Below are positions 25,704-33,698 of a stretch of 64,000 nt of DNA, piece after piece; within the stretch, counting starts at the first letter, position 1; each line of letters begins with the position of its first letter. The notes beneath the pieces were generated by a model. It had not been told where the DNA came from, made no database searches, and worked only from the letters and a program-made list of their open reading frames with translations. A program made the position numbers and the translations under genes. Origin of the DNA: an uncultured Flavobacteriales bacterium (GTDB lineage: Bacteria; Bacteroidota; Bacteroidia; Palsa-965); assembly GCA_937974275.1 (NCBI GenBank), contig CALJIF010000026.1:33341-97340 (forward strand), in the 5' to 3' direction.

Positions 25704-25706
25704 GTG

Positions 25707-25811
25707 CGCCGGCGGGGCGAGACATGGGCACCGACTGCAACGCAGCAATACTTCGATAAGCTCAGTCCACCGGATGCCATTTACAATGTTTACACTAAAC
25801 ATTACTTTCTA
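25707..25811. other. Repeat-like flank between the tRNA element and the SpoIIE-type gene
   Basis: The region holds no credible gene. At 25751-25773 it contains CTTCGATAAGCTCAG followed by TCCACCGG, which resembles the dispersed repeat with core CTGAGCTT(G/A)TCGAAG that I know from many bacterial genomes. The stretch is open in the frame of the next gene, but its translation looks non-coding. I place that gene's start after it. Confidence 0.4.
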
Positions 25812-27266
25812 ATGGCTGTTTCTATAGGTGAAATCAGCAATTCCAACAATAAACTATTAATCCGTAAATTGCATCTGGCAATGCCTAATCGCGATATCAC
25901 TATTCCTAATGAAGTAGTAGAACAAGAGTTCTACCGCACCACCGAACGTTTTCAAATTATAACGTGCTGGATTGGTGTAGCTCTTAATTTGGTGTGGTTC
26001 GCCAGCGATTATTTTATCATGCCGGAATACTGGATTCCATTCCTGGTGTTCCGCGCGGCGGTTTCCGGTGTTACGGCAAGTATCCTGCTTACAAAAAAAT
26101 GGCACGGCTTAAATATCTACATGACCTTGTTCGTGTTGGTGATTGGCATATCGGTTCAAAACGCATACATGTGGAGCGTAATGGATTTGGAGCACTTGCA
26201 AAAACATGCATTCGCGTATATGGTGTTGTTTATCGGGGTGGGAATGTTGGTGTATTGGGAATTTCGTTACTCCCTTATTCTGTTGGCGATTACGGTCATT
26301 AGCAACATTGCATTTTATGTCGCAAACAGTTCGCTTACTGTAGATCAATTTGTGATTAGCGGCGGATTGCTGGTTTTCACTGTTGCGTTGTTTAGTGCGT
26401 TTCTCATTCGTACTCGTTATCGTTTAACGCGCAATGAAATCCGTAGTCGTTTGGAATTAGCAAAGTCGAAAGAACTCATAGAAGAAGAACGCAACACCGT
26501 AATTGAACAGAAAAAAGAAATTACGGACAGCATCAACTACGCGAAGCGAATTCAGCGGGCGTTAATTCCAACAGAAGAAGATTTTAATCAATACTTCACG
26601 GACAGCTTCGTTTTTTTCAAACCGAAAGATATCGTGAGTGGCGACTTCTATTGGATTCATCGTAAGTATGATAAAATATATTACGCTACCGGCGACTGCA
26701 CGGGACACGGTGTTCCCGGTGGATTCATGACCATTCTCGGCTTATCGTTTCTGGAAGAAATCATTGACAGTAAAAGCTCCGAGAATCCTGCGGAGGTGTT
26801 GGATATGTTGCGCGATAAAATTGTCAATACGCTGAAACAAGGGGCACGCACCGACGAGAACAAAGACGGCATGGATATTAATTTGTGTTGTATTGACACA
26901 ACCAACAACACTTTACATTACGCAGCAGCCAACAATTCATTCTACATTGTTCGTAACAATGAGTTGTTAGAGATGAAAGCCGACAAACAGCCGTGCGGAT
27001 TTTTTCATCACCCTGTTCCGTTTACCTTGAATAAGGTACAATTGGAAAAAGGCGATTGCATTTACACCTTCACCGACGGATATCCTGATCAGTTTGGTGG
27101 GCCTAACGGCAAGAAGTTCCGGTACAAACAATTTGAATCGATGTTGCTTGACAATCACCACAAACCTTTCCGTCAACAGCAACAAGCTTTATATGATACG
27201 TTCGAAAAATGGAAAGGTGATCTGGAACAAGTGGATGATGTGCTGGTTATCGGTGTGAAGATTTGA
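25812..27266 (+). CDS. Membrane SpoIIE/PP2C-type phosphatase
   Basis: About 484 residues. The N-terminal half has six or so membrane helices (about 45-205). A coiled linker rich in Glu/Arg/Lys follows (about 210-255), then a SpoIIE-like PP2C phosphatase domain. The linker end INYAKRIQRALIP and the motifs KDIVSGDFYW, ATGDCTGHGVPGG (metal-binding Asp) and TFTDGYPDQFGG are typical of the stage II sporulation E/RsbU family, which dephosphorylates anti-anti-sigma-type proteins. The start is uncertain: the frame is open upstream through repeat debris, and ATG 25812 or ATG 25881 are the plausible choices. No partner kinase is adjacent. Confidence 0.85.
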   Translation: MAVSIGEISNSNNKLLIRKLHLAMPNRDITIPNEVVEQEFYRTTERFQIITCWIGVALNLVWFASDYFIMPEYWIPFLVFRAAVSGVTASILLTKKWHGLNIYMTLFVLVIGISVQNAYMWSVMDLEHLQKHAFAYMVLFIGVGMLVYWEFRYSLILLAITVISNIAFYVANSSLTVDQFVISGGLLVFTVALFSAFLIRTRYRLTRNEIRSRLELAKSKELIEEERNTVIEQKKEITDSINYAKRIQRALIPTEEDFNQYFTDSFVFFKPKDIVSGDFYWIHRKYDKIYYATGDCTGHGVPGGFMTILGLSFLEEIIDSKSSENPAEVLDMLRDKIVNTLKQGARTDENKDGMDINLCCIDTTNNTLHYAAANNSFYIVRNNELLEMKADKQPCGFFHHPVPFTLNKVQLEKGDCIYTFTDGYPDQFGGPNGKKFRYKQFESMLLDNHHKPFRQQQQALYDTFEKWKGDLEQVDDVLVIGVKI

Positions 27267-27288
27267 TAAGTGAATTCATTAAAAAGAA

Positions 27289-27315
27289 AAGGCGACACTG
27301 CACTAGTGTCGCCTT
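27289..27315. terminator. Bidirectional terminator
   Basis: An eleven-base-pair perfect stem AAGGCGACACT/AGTGTCGCCTT with a five-base loop. On the minus strand it is followed by TTTTCTTTTT, a strong T run that ends the lamin-tail gene; on the plus strand the T run is weaker. Confidence 0.8.
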
Positions 27316-27340
27316 CTTACTTATAACAAATTTGCTGGCT

Positions 27341-28852
27341 CTACTTCACCAACTTCATCACTACATCATGTTGATTAATTGTAGCTCGAACCACATAAGT
27401 CCCCGCAGGAAGTGCGTTCACATGCATTTGTGCGCCACTACGCGAAAGTTGTTCCGTTAATACTACGCGTCCGGAAATATCAGAGATGGTAACAAGTGCA
27501 GGACTTGCGCTGTTCCAGGTAATTGTAATTACATCCTGAGCAGGGTTCGGATAAATACTGCAACTCAATTCAACGGCTTCGTTCATACCGGTGCAATTCT
27601 CCACCCAAACGCTATCCACGGCAGATCCCGAACAATTGTTTGTATCGGTGTACGTGTATGTAATAATAACATTGCCCAATTGTTGTGTAGGATCAAACTG
27701 ATTACCGCTAACTCCGCTTCCGCTCCATACACCACCTGCAGGACTTTCTCCTCCTAAAGTAAACAACGACGTATTGTTACAAACGGTATCCGGAATTGAA
27801 AGCGATAACGTAACGTTTAATGACGCCGGTTGGTTAATTGCTACAGTGTCTGTTTGCACACAACCGTTATTATCTGTAACAGTGAACGTATAAATTCCTG
27901 CCGTTAATCCTGTAGCGGTTGTTGTGTTACCACCGGAAGGTGTCCATTGATAAGTAAATGGCATCGTTCCACCGAATGCTGTTGCGACAGCAGATCCGTC
28001 ATTGCCACCATTGCAAGAAACGTTATTGGTTGCAACAGCAATTGTTTGAAGTATTGGCGGCTGAGTTATTGTAACGCTTACTGTTGTTGTTGCGTTGCAA
28101 TCGTTAGTGATAGTAACCGAATATGTTCCTGCCGCCAAACCGGTTGCTGTTGCTGCTGTACCGCCGATCGGAGACCACAAATAGGTGAAGGAATTACCGC
28201 CGGTTGCACTAACTGTTGCACTACCCGTAGCGTTGCCGTTACAATCTACATTCGTAACCGCGCTTATGGTTCCGGTAGGTGGTACGCAGCATGGCGTCAT
28301 GGTATGGCTACCTAAAAACGTTGTTGTGTTTTGTGGATGAACATCATACTCGGTAGCCGCAACTCCCCAGTTGGTGTTACCTTGTTGCGTGCCTACATTG
28401 CGCACCAATGTGAACTCGCTTGTAGCTCCGGTTCCTACAGTCCAATTTACCCCCGGATCAACACCGATTACTCCAATAATGTCTAAAAAAGTATTGGTGG
28501 CTATATTTTTGAGTGCAATCGCATCATCCCCGTTAAAAAATGCAATAGAATGCACCGTGTCGCTAACGTTTAATATTGCTGCAATTGCAGCAGGATTTCC
28601 CGCAACGTAAACAGCTCCGGGCGCCAAAGTGCCAACCAGCTGTAACGAATCCGTTGGCGTTGGAGATCCGTTGGTGTAACGATAAATTTTATAATCACCA
28701 AGATTTACCGTGTTAGCTGTTGGGTTATAAACTTCGATGGCTTTGTTGTTGGATGCTCCTTCCAAATACTCGGAGATGAACAGTTCCGAACACTGCGCAA
28801 ATGCTGCCGAAGCTAACATCGCAGTAAAAATCGTTGCGTATAGTTTTTTCAT
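27341..28852 (-). CDS. Secreted lamin-tail/SprB-repeat protein with T9SS sorting domain
   Basis: A 503-residue exported protein. After the signal peptide (ends near AAFAQ, residue 19) comes a lamin-tail domain (about 20-175) that starts LFISEYLEG and has the IEVYNPT strand. Two SprB-like repeats follow (about 195-345), each with a CNG(N/G) start and ATGLxAGTY(S/T) pattern. A linker leads to a type A sorting domain (about 430-503) starting YPNPAQD. Lamin-tail domains often occur in secreted nucleases or surface proteins, but no catalytic domain is seen here. The terminator at 27289 ends its transcript. Confidence 0.85.
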   Translation of the reverse strand: MKKLYATIFTAMLASAAFAQCSELFISEYLEGASNNKAIEVYNPTANTVNLGDYKIYRYTNGSPTPTDSLQLVGTLAPGAVYVAGNPAAIAAILNVSDTVHSIAFFNGDDAIALKNIATNTFLDIIGVIGVDPGVNWTVGTGATSEFTLVRNVGTQQGNTNWGVAATEYDVHPQNTTTFLGSHTMTPCCVPPTGTISAVTNVDCNGNATGSATVSATGGNSFTYLWSPIGGTAATATGLAAGTYSVTITNDCNATTTVSVTITQPPILQTIAVATNNVSCNGGNDGSAVATAFGGTMPFTYQWTPSGGNTTTATGLTAGIYTFTVTDNNGCVQTDTVAINQPASLNVTLSLSIPDTVCNNTSLFTLGGESPAGGVWSGSGVSGNQFDPTQQLGNVIITYTYTDTNNCSGSAVDSVWVENCTGMNEAVELSCSIYPNPAQDVITITWNSASPALVTISDISGRVVLTEQLSRSGAQMHVNALPAGTYVVRATINQHDVVMKLVK

Positions 28853-28856
28853 GCGG

Positions 28857-28864
28857 CAAAGGTA
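28857..28864 (-). promoter_or_regulatory. -7 promoter box of the lamin-tail gene
   Basis: The minus strand reads TACCTTTG, an exact TAnnTTTG match, ending four bases before the ATG at 28852. The predicted mRNA is nearly leaderless. Confidence 0.5.
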
Positions 28865-28905
28865 AACCCTTTATTCCAAAACGAAATCCGTAATTTGCAT
28901 TTACG

Positions 28906-29847
28906 ATGTTACGTTTCTGTTATATCCTTTTGTTTTTGTTTGCCTTCTTTAACATTGAAGCCAACAACCTTCAACGCATCAAAAACTTCGGCAACAACCC
29001 GGGAAATTTAAACTTATACGTTTACAATCCTGATACAACAAAACCGAATATGCCAATTGTTGCAGTGCTGCATGGATGCAACAGCAGCGCCGAAAATATG
29101 GCACGACTATCGGAGTGGAACAAAGCTGCCCATCAACATCAATTCATTGTCTTGTATCCGCAACAAATTCCGTTGAATAACGGAAGCTCGTGTTTTAATT
29201 GGTTTTTGTCGGGTGATCAGCGCCGCGGTGATGGAGAGCCGGAGTCGATTGTGAATATGGTGCGATACATCATTGCTAAACAACGAGCCGACTCCTCGCG
29301 AGTTTATATCACCGGCATTTCTGCAGGAGCGGCCATGGCGAATATTTTGCTCACACAATACCCCGACGTTTTTCGTTCCGGATCTCTCGTTGCCGGCGGA
29401 CCGGCCGGCGTTGCAGATAATTTAAAAAACGCCACCGCCATGATGAAAGGCACATTAAAACCCGACTCTGCAACATTAACACGGAACATTTATCCGACTT
29501 CTAATCCGCCTACTGTAATCATCTTCCATGGTCTCCGCGATAAAACGGTTCATCCGAAAAATTCAGATTGGCTGAAGTTGCAGTTCTTATATTGGCATAA
29601 ATCGGATACGGTTGTTGATCAAAAACTCGTTGATCAGAACAAATTGACATATCAGCAAATGTTTCGCGACAGTACGGGACGGTGCGTCGTTAAAATGGTC
29701 TTATTTGAAAAAATGGGACACGCACTTCCTGTAAATCCCGGAACGCATGTTGACCAAGGCGGACAAACAGGGCTATTCGCTAAAGATGTTGACTTGTGGT
29801 ACGTATATGAAACATTGCGCTTCTGGGGATTTGTCAAAGACACATAA
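28906..29847 (+). CDS. Secreted alpha/beta-hydrolase esterase (PHB depolymerase-like)
   Basis: A 313-residue exported serine esterase of the LpqC/poly(3-hydroxybutyrate) depolymerase group. A signal peptide (about 1-19) precedes the alpha/beta-hydrolase fold. The oxyanion-hole region is VLHGCNSSAENM (about 54-65), the nucleophile elbow is GISAGAAM (GxSxG near residues 141-145), an Asp lies in LRDKTV, and the last catalytic His is probably in MGHALPV near 269. Many relatives cleave acetyl or feruloyl esters in plant polymers, so the true substrate is open. Confidence 0.85.
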   Translation: MLRFCYILLFLFAFFNIEANNLQRIKNFGNNPGNLNLYVYNPDTTKPNMPIVAVLHGCNSSAENMARLSEWNKAAHQHQFIVLYPQQIPLNNGSSCFNWFLSGDQRRGDGEPESIVNMVRYIIAKQRADSSRVYITGISAGAAMANILLTQYPDVFRSGSLVAGGPAGVADNLKNATAMMKGTLKPDSATLTRNIYPTSNPPTVIIFHGLRDKTVHPKNSDWLKLQFLYWHKSDTVVDQKLVDQNKLTYQQMFRDSTGRCVVKMVLFEKMGHALPVNPGTHVDQGGQTGLFAKDVDLWYVYETLRFWGFVKDT

Positions 29848-29928
29848 TGTTCATTGGCTTTTTAAAACACCCTTATACAGACTGCATTCTCAGGCATATT
29901 GAAACGCACAACGAAATCCTAACCGCGC

Positions 29929-30987
29929 TTAGTTTTTCATTTTTGCCAACTTCTCCGGATTAATCCACGTTATCGTACTTCCTTTTACTTCAACCAACTG
30001 CTCCTCTTTAAAATCGCTTAACGTACGAATGACCGTTTCCGGTGCTGTTCCGGCAAGATTTGCTAAATCATCTCTGCTTATTGCCATGCTGAATGGTTTT
30101 TTGGTCCCGTCATCATACTTCTCCTTGAGTTGAATCAACGCTTGCGAAACACGTTTACGCACAGAATTATACGCTAAACGAAGGAGGCGCTCTTCTTTTT
30201 CCTTGATATCATCAGACAACAACTTGATGAACGCTGCGGCAATTTCACGGCTTCCGTACAGCAAGGAGAAGAAATCTTCTTTGGGAATAACATACACTTC
30301 ACAGTCTTCGAGTGCAACGGCCGAGTCGGTATATTTTTCGTTTTCCAACAGTGCGCCGTAACCAAAAAATTCTCCTTCATTAACCAACAATGTGATAAAC
30401 TCTTTACCATCATCATTCATCTTGCTGGTCTTCACTTTTCCTTTATTCAGAAAGAACAACCCGGTTGGATTAGATGCTTCCTGATAAATAATGTCCTTCT
30501 TTCGAAACGTACGCAGCTTTCTGTTGTCCGTTAATTTAACCAAGCTATCCAACGATTGAGCCTGATCGAGGAAAGCGTCAATACCTTCCACGCTGCGCGA
30601 AATTTTCGACTGCAGCGCTTCACTCTTTTTCAATCGCACTTCTACCGCGCTTAGCAATTCCATATCATCGAACGGTTTTGTAAGATAATCATCTGCGCCC
30701 ATTGACATGCCTTTGCGATAATCTGCTTTTTCCGCTTTTGCCGTTAAGAAGATAAACGGAACAACAGCTGTGTCCGGATTCTTGGACAACATGTGCAACA
30801 CACCGTAACCATCCAGCTCCGGCATCATAATATCACAAATAATTAAATCCGGTTTTTCTTGTTGTACCAGTTTCACGCCTTCTTTTCCGTTTGGCGCCGA
30901 GAACACTTTGTAGTTGGACAACTCTAAAATCTCTGCGGTATTTTCGCGCATTTCTGTGTTGTCTTCGATAAGGACAATTTTTTTCAT
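29929..30987 (-). CDS. Response regulator fused to a Crp/Fnr-type DNA-binding protein
   Basis: A 352-residue hybrid transcription factor. Residues 1-120 form a receiver with acidic pocket E8/D9, phospho-acceptor D52 and K104 in LTKPF. Residues 145-265 form a cyclic-nucleotide-binding-type beta roll. Residues 270-345 form a Crp-type winged helix-turn-helix. The recognition helix reads APETVIRTLSDFKE; E317 and R321 align with E209 and R213 of E. coli FNR, which read the TGA half-site. No Fnr-type N-terminal cysteine cluster is present. It starts one base after the kinase stop codon, so phosphorylation by that kinase is the natural reading. It is a candidate regulator of the neighbouring cbb3/hemN promoters. 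Confidence 0.88.
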   Translation of the reverse strand: MKKIVLIEDNTEMRENTAEILELSNYKVFSAPNGKEGVKLVQQEKPDLIICDIMMPELDGYGVLHMLSKNPDTAVVPFIFLTAKAEKADYRKGMSMGADDYLTKPFDDMELLSAVEVRLKKSEALQSKISRSVEGIDAFLDQAQSLDSLVKLTDNRKLRTFRKKDIIYQEASNPTGLFFLNKGKVKTSKMNDDGKEFITLLVNEGEFFGYGALLENEKYTDSAVALEDCEVYVIPKEDFFSLLYGSREIAAAFIKLLSDDIKEKEERLLRLAYNSVRKRVSQALIQLKEKYDDGTKKPFSMAISRDDLANLAGTAPETVIRTLSDFKEEQLVEVKGSTITWINPEKLAKMKN

Positions 30988-30988
30988 C

Positions 30989-32218
30989 TTATTGGTTTTG
31001 GGGTAAACTCACTGTGAATGTTGTGCCTTCTTCGCTGCTGACAAACGAAATTGAACCGTCCATCAGCTCTACATACTTCTTAACGATATTTAAACCAAGG
31101 CCTGTGCCTTGAATATTCCCTGCGTTCGCTGCACGGAAAAAGCGATCAAAAATATTCTCCTGATCCTCTTCGGGAATTCCAATGCCACGATCAATGACAT
31201 GAATGTCTAATTTGCCGTCTACATTATTGCAGGCAACAGTAATGCAACAATCTTCCTTCGAATATTTAATGGCATTCGAAACCAGATTGATCAAAATGTT
31301 TTTAAGCAATTGCTGATCAGCCAAGATCATTTCATCGCCCGTGTATTTCAGTTCGATCGTTTGTCCATTCCTGGTTATTCCTTTCAGATCGTCCAATATT
31401 TCAGTCAACAACTGCTTCCCGTTGAACTGCGTTATTTGACAACGAACTACACCTTCTTCTAGTTTCTCCAAAGAGAGAAAGTCGTTTAGAATTTCTGTCA
31501 AATTCGAAACCGAAGCTTTTATCCGATCAATATGTTTTTCCCGCTTAGGCTGATCCTCGTTGGTTTCGTATTTACCAACCAGTGATGCGGACGATAATAT
31601 TGTTCCCAAAGGAGTACGGAATTCATGAGATGCCATTGTAACGAATCGCGATTTTAACTCGTTCAGTTCTCGCTCCTTTTCCAGCGCCAACATTACTTCC
31701 TTTTTCGATTCCGCTAACTGCTGAATGGCTTCGGCTAACTCTTCCGTTCGCTCTTGCACTTTGTCCTCTAGCTCACGATTAAGTTGCTGTATTGCATCTG
31801 ACGATTGCCTCAACTGCTCGTGTGCAATGCGTAATTCCAACTCGTTTCTTTTGCGTGAAGTAATATCAACGACAAACGCCATCACAAATTTTCCCTGAGT
31901 AGTTTCAAATGGACTAAGGCTGACAGCAACCATTATTTCGGAACCATCTTTTCGTGCGCCGAATAAGTCGCGACCCTCTCCCATTTTTCGCGGAGCCGGA
32001 TTTTCGTTATAGCCTTCACGCAACTTATGATGCCCGTCGCGCACACGTTTCGGCAATAAAACATCTATAGATTGTCCCAATAACTCATCCTGATCGTATC
32101 CAAATGTTCTGGTTGCTGCAGGATTGATCATAGTAATGATACCGCGTTCATTACAAACGATAATGCCTTCGGTAGCATGTTCGAACAATGCATCCAACAA
32201 ACTTTTTTCCTTGTTCAT
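30989..32218 (-). CDS. PAS-domain histidine kinase (cytoplasmic)
   Basis: A 409-residue sensor kinase without membrane segments. The order is PAS (about 8-120), coiled linker (125-185), dimerisation domain with H198 in MASHEFRTP, and ATPase domain with LVSNAIKYS, DRGIGIPEED and GTGLGLNIVKK. The PAS domain aligns without gaps to the FixL heme pocket over 38 residues; H63 and R83 stand at the positions of the heme ligand H200 and distal R220 of B. japonicum FixL. Many non-heme PAS domains share this His, so heme binding is only a hypothesis. It forms an operon with the response regulator and follows hemN and the cbb3 cluster. Confidence 0.88.
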   Translation of the reverse strand: MNKEKSLLDALFEHATEGIIVCNERGIITMINPAATRTFGYDQDELLGQSIDVLLPKRVRDGHHKLREGYNENPAPRKMGEGRDLFGARKDGSEIMVAVSLSPFETTQGKFVMAFVVDITSRKRNELELRIAHEQLRQSSDAIQQLNRELEDKVQERTEELAEAIQQLAESKKEVMLALEKERELNELKSRFVTMASHEFRTPLGTILSSASLVGKYETNEDQPKREKHIDRIKASVSNLTEILNDFLSLEKLEEGVVRCQITQFNGKQLLTEILDDLKGITRNGQTIELKYTGDEMILADQQLLKNILINLVSNAIKYSKEDCCITVACNNVDGKLDIHVIDRGIGIPEEDQENIFDRFFRAANAGNIQGTGLGLNIVKKYVELMDGSISFVSSEEGTTFTVSLPQNQ

Positions 32219-32242
32219 GAAATACGGTTAGGCGGTATCTCA

Positions 32243-32250
32243 CAAAGATA
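32243..32250 (-). promoter_or_regulatory. -7 promoter box of the kinase/regulator operon
   Basis: The minus strand reads TATCTTTG, an exact TAnnTTTG match, 24 bases before the kinase ATG at 32218. No TGAY-N4-RTCA operator is visible at the expected distance upstream, so this promoter seems not to belong to the set it may control. Confidence 0.5.
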
Positions 32251-32287
32251 AGCACGATTGCAGGAATTGATTCTGAAAATCTTAGAA

Positions 32288-33634
32288 TTACACGGCAGTG
32301 CTAAATACCTGCGCATCAGGCTTAGCGCGGTGCAGACGAGCATCGAAGCACGCTCCCGCATTACGCAAAAACGCCACACCTTTTTTCGTCACCTTAACAT
32401 TATTGTTGTGAAGCTCGACGATGCCATCTTTTGACAACTCCTCGAGTCGTTGAATTGCTAAACGAATTTCATTGTTTTTCAAATCAACATCCGTTTCGCC
32501 TTTGCACATAATATCTAAAATGTGTTTTCGGAGTTGTACGTCTTCTGCTGTCATCACGTGGCCGCGTAATAAAGGCAACTTTCCTTCGTCCAGGGCTTTT
32601 TGCCACTCCTCTACCGACTTCAGATTTTGTGCAAACATAGTTCCGGTATCGCTGATGGAAGAAACGCCGATACCCAACAACAAATCCGTGTGTTGTTCTG
32701 TATAACCCATAAAATTGCGATGCAGTGTGCCTTGTTGCATAGCGAGCAACAGTTTATCTCCGGGCAACGCAAAATGATCCAATCCGATTTCTTCGTAGCC
32801 TGCATTTAATAACATGTCGCGGCCTAATTCGTATAAGGCACGCTTATCAGCACCCTGAGGAATATCGTGATCTTCATATCCACGTTGTCCGGGCCGCACC
32901 CACGGTACATGCGCGTAAGAATAAAACGCTATGCGATCAGGGCGCATGGCTATAACCTTTGCGACCGTATCCTGAATGGACTTCAGCGTTTGTCCGGGCA
33001 AACCATAAATTAAATCGTAATTAACGGAAGTGTATCCGATAATGCGCGCCATGTCAGACAGGGCCTTTACTTGCATCTCATTTTGCTTTCGATTAATCAG
33101 CTTCTGCACATGAGGATCAAAATCCTGCACCCCAAGACTCAATCGGCGGAATCCCAAACGATAAAGCGTTTCCAGATGTTCCGGCAGCGTTTGTGCAGGA
33201 TGCGCTTCAAAGCTTAATGCTGCTTCAGGTGCAAATCGGGCACTTTTCAAAATACCATTAATCAGCGTATCCAGATTATCCGGCGAAAAAAAAGTCGGTG
33301 TTCCGCCTCCCAAGTGCAACTCTGCAATTTGCGGTTGCTCCCCAATGATGTCCACGTACATTTGCCACTCTTTCAATACATGTGCGATGTACGGCTCCTC
33401 AACAGCATGATTTCTCGTAACGCGCATATTGCAGGCACAATATGTACACAACGATTCGCAAAATGGTAAATGTATATACAAGCTGATCTTATTGCCTGAA
33501 ACCCGATATGCTTTGCGCACGGAGTCGGCCCATTGAACAGCATCAATGTCGTTACCTTCCCAATACGGCACAGTCGGATAACTGGTGTATCGGGGCAACG
33601 GCACATCGTATTTCTTAATAAGATCGCTGTTCAT
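32288..33634 (-). CDS. hemN: Oxygen-independent coproporphyrinogen III oxidase
   Basis: A radical-SAM enzyme of 448 residues that converts coproporphyrinogen III to protoporphyrinogen IX without O2, a step in heme synthesis under low oxygen. The [4Fe-4S] cluster motif CxxxCxxC is C59-C63-C66, with the extra C68 of true HemN. The GGGTP SAM-binding segment is at about 110-114, and the C-terminal HemN domain is present, which separates it from HemW. Supplying heme to the adjacent cbb3 oxidase fits its position. Its promoter carries a Crp/Fnr-like operator. Confidence 0.93.
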   Translation of the reverse strand: MNSDLIKKYDVPLPRYTSYPTVPYWEGNDIDAVQWADSVRKAYRVSGNKISLYIHLPFCESLCTYCACNMRVTRNHAVEEPYIAHVLKEWQMYVDIIGEQPQIAELHLGGGTPTFFSPDNLDTLINGILKSARFAPEAALSFEAHPAQTLPEHLETLYRLGFRRLSLGVQDFDPHVQKLINRKQNEMQVKALSDMARIIGYTSVNYDLIYGLPGQTLKSIQDTVAKVIAMRPDRIAFYSYAHVPWVRPGQRGYEDHDIPQGADKRALYELGRDMLLNAGYEEIGLDHFALPGDKLLLAMQQGTLHRNFMGYTEQHTDLLLGIGVSSISDTGTMFAQNLKSVEEWQKALDEGKLPLLRGHVMTAEDVQLRKHILDIMCKGETDVDLKNNEIRLAIQRLEELSKDGIVELHNNNVKVTKKGVAFLRNAGACFDARLHRAKPDAQVFSTAV

Positions 33635-33652
33635 ACAAATTTGATAAGCCGG

Positions 33653-33695
33653 TGAAAGTAGTTGCTACAAATTGCGAATAATATGACCTGCGTCA
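33653..33695 (-). promoter_or_regulatory. hemN promoter with Crp/Fnr-type operator
   Basis: On the minus strand the operator AAACCTGACGCAGGTCAT includes the inverted repeat TGAC-N4-GTCA (33684-33695). A -7-like TACTTTCA follows at 33653-33660. The centres are 33 bp apart, placing the operator near -41. The same layout and a nearly identical 18-base operator occur before the hemerythrin gene. Confidence 0.65.
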
Positions 33696-33698
33696 GGT

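Larger units (their letters stand above)
25583..25706 (+). repeat. Direct repeat copy 2: decayed tRNA-Asn 3' half plus terminator
   Basis: Repeats 25199-25296: TGACTGTTAATCATGG, then CTGGTTCGAGCCC, then AGGAGGGGGAGCA and the terminator through TTTTTTTGTGC. It is interrupted by two palindromic insertions (25598-25617 and 25627-25642) that destroy the variable region and T arm. It has no 5' half, so it cannot make a tRNA. It is probably the original tRNA end, displaced when the GIY-YIG unit inserted. Confidence 0.85.
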
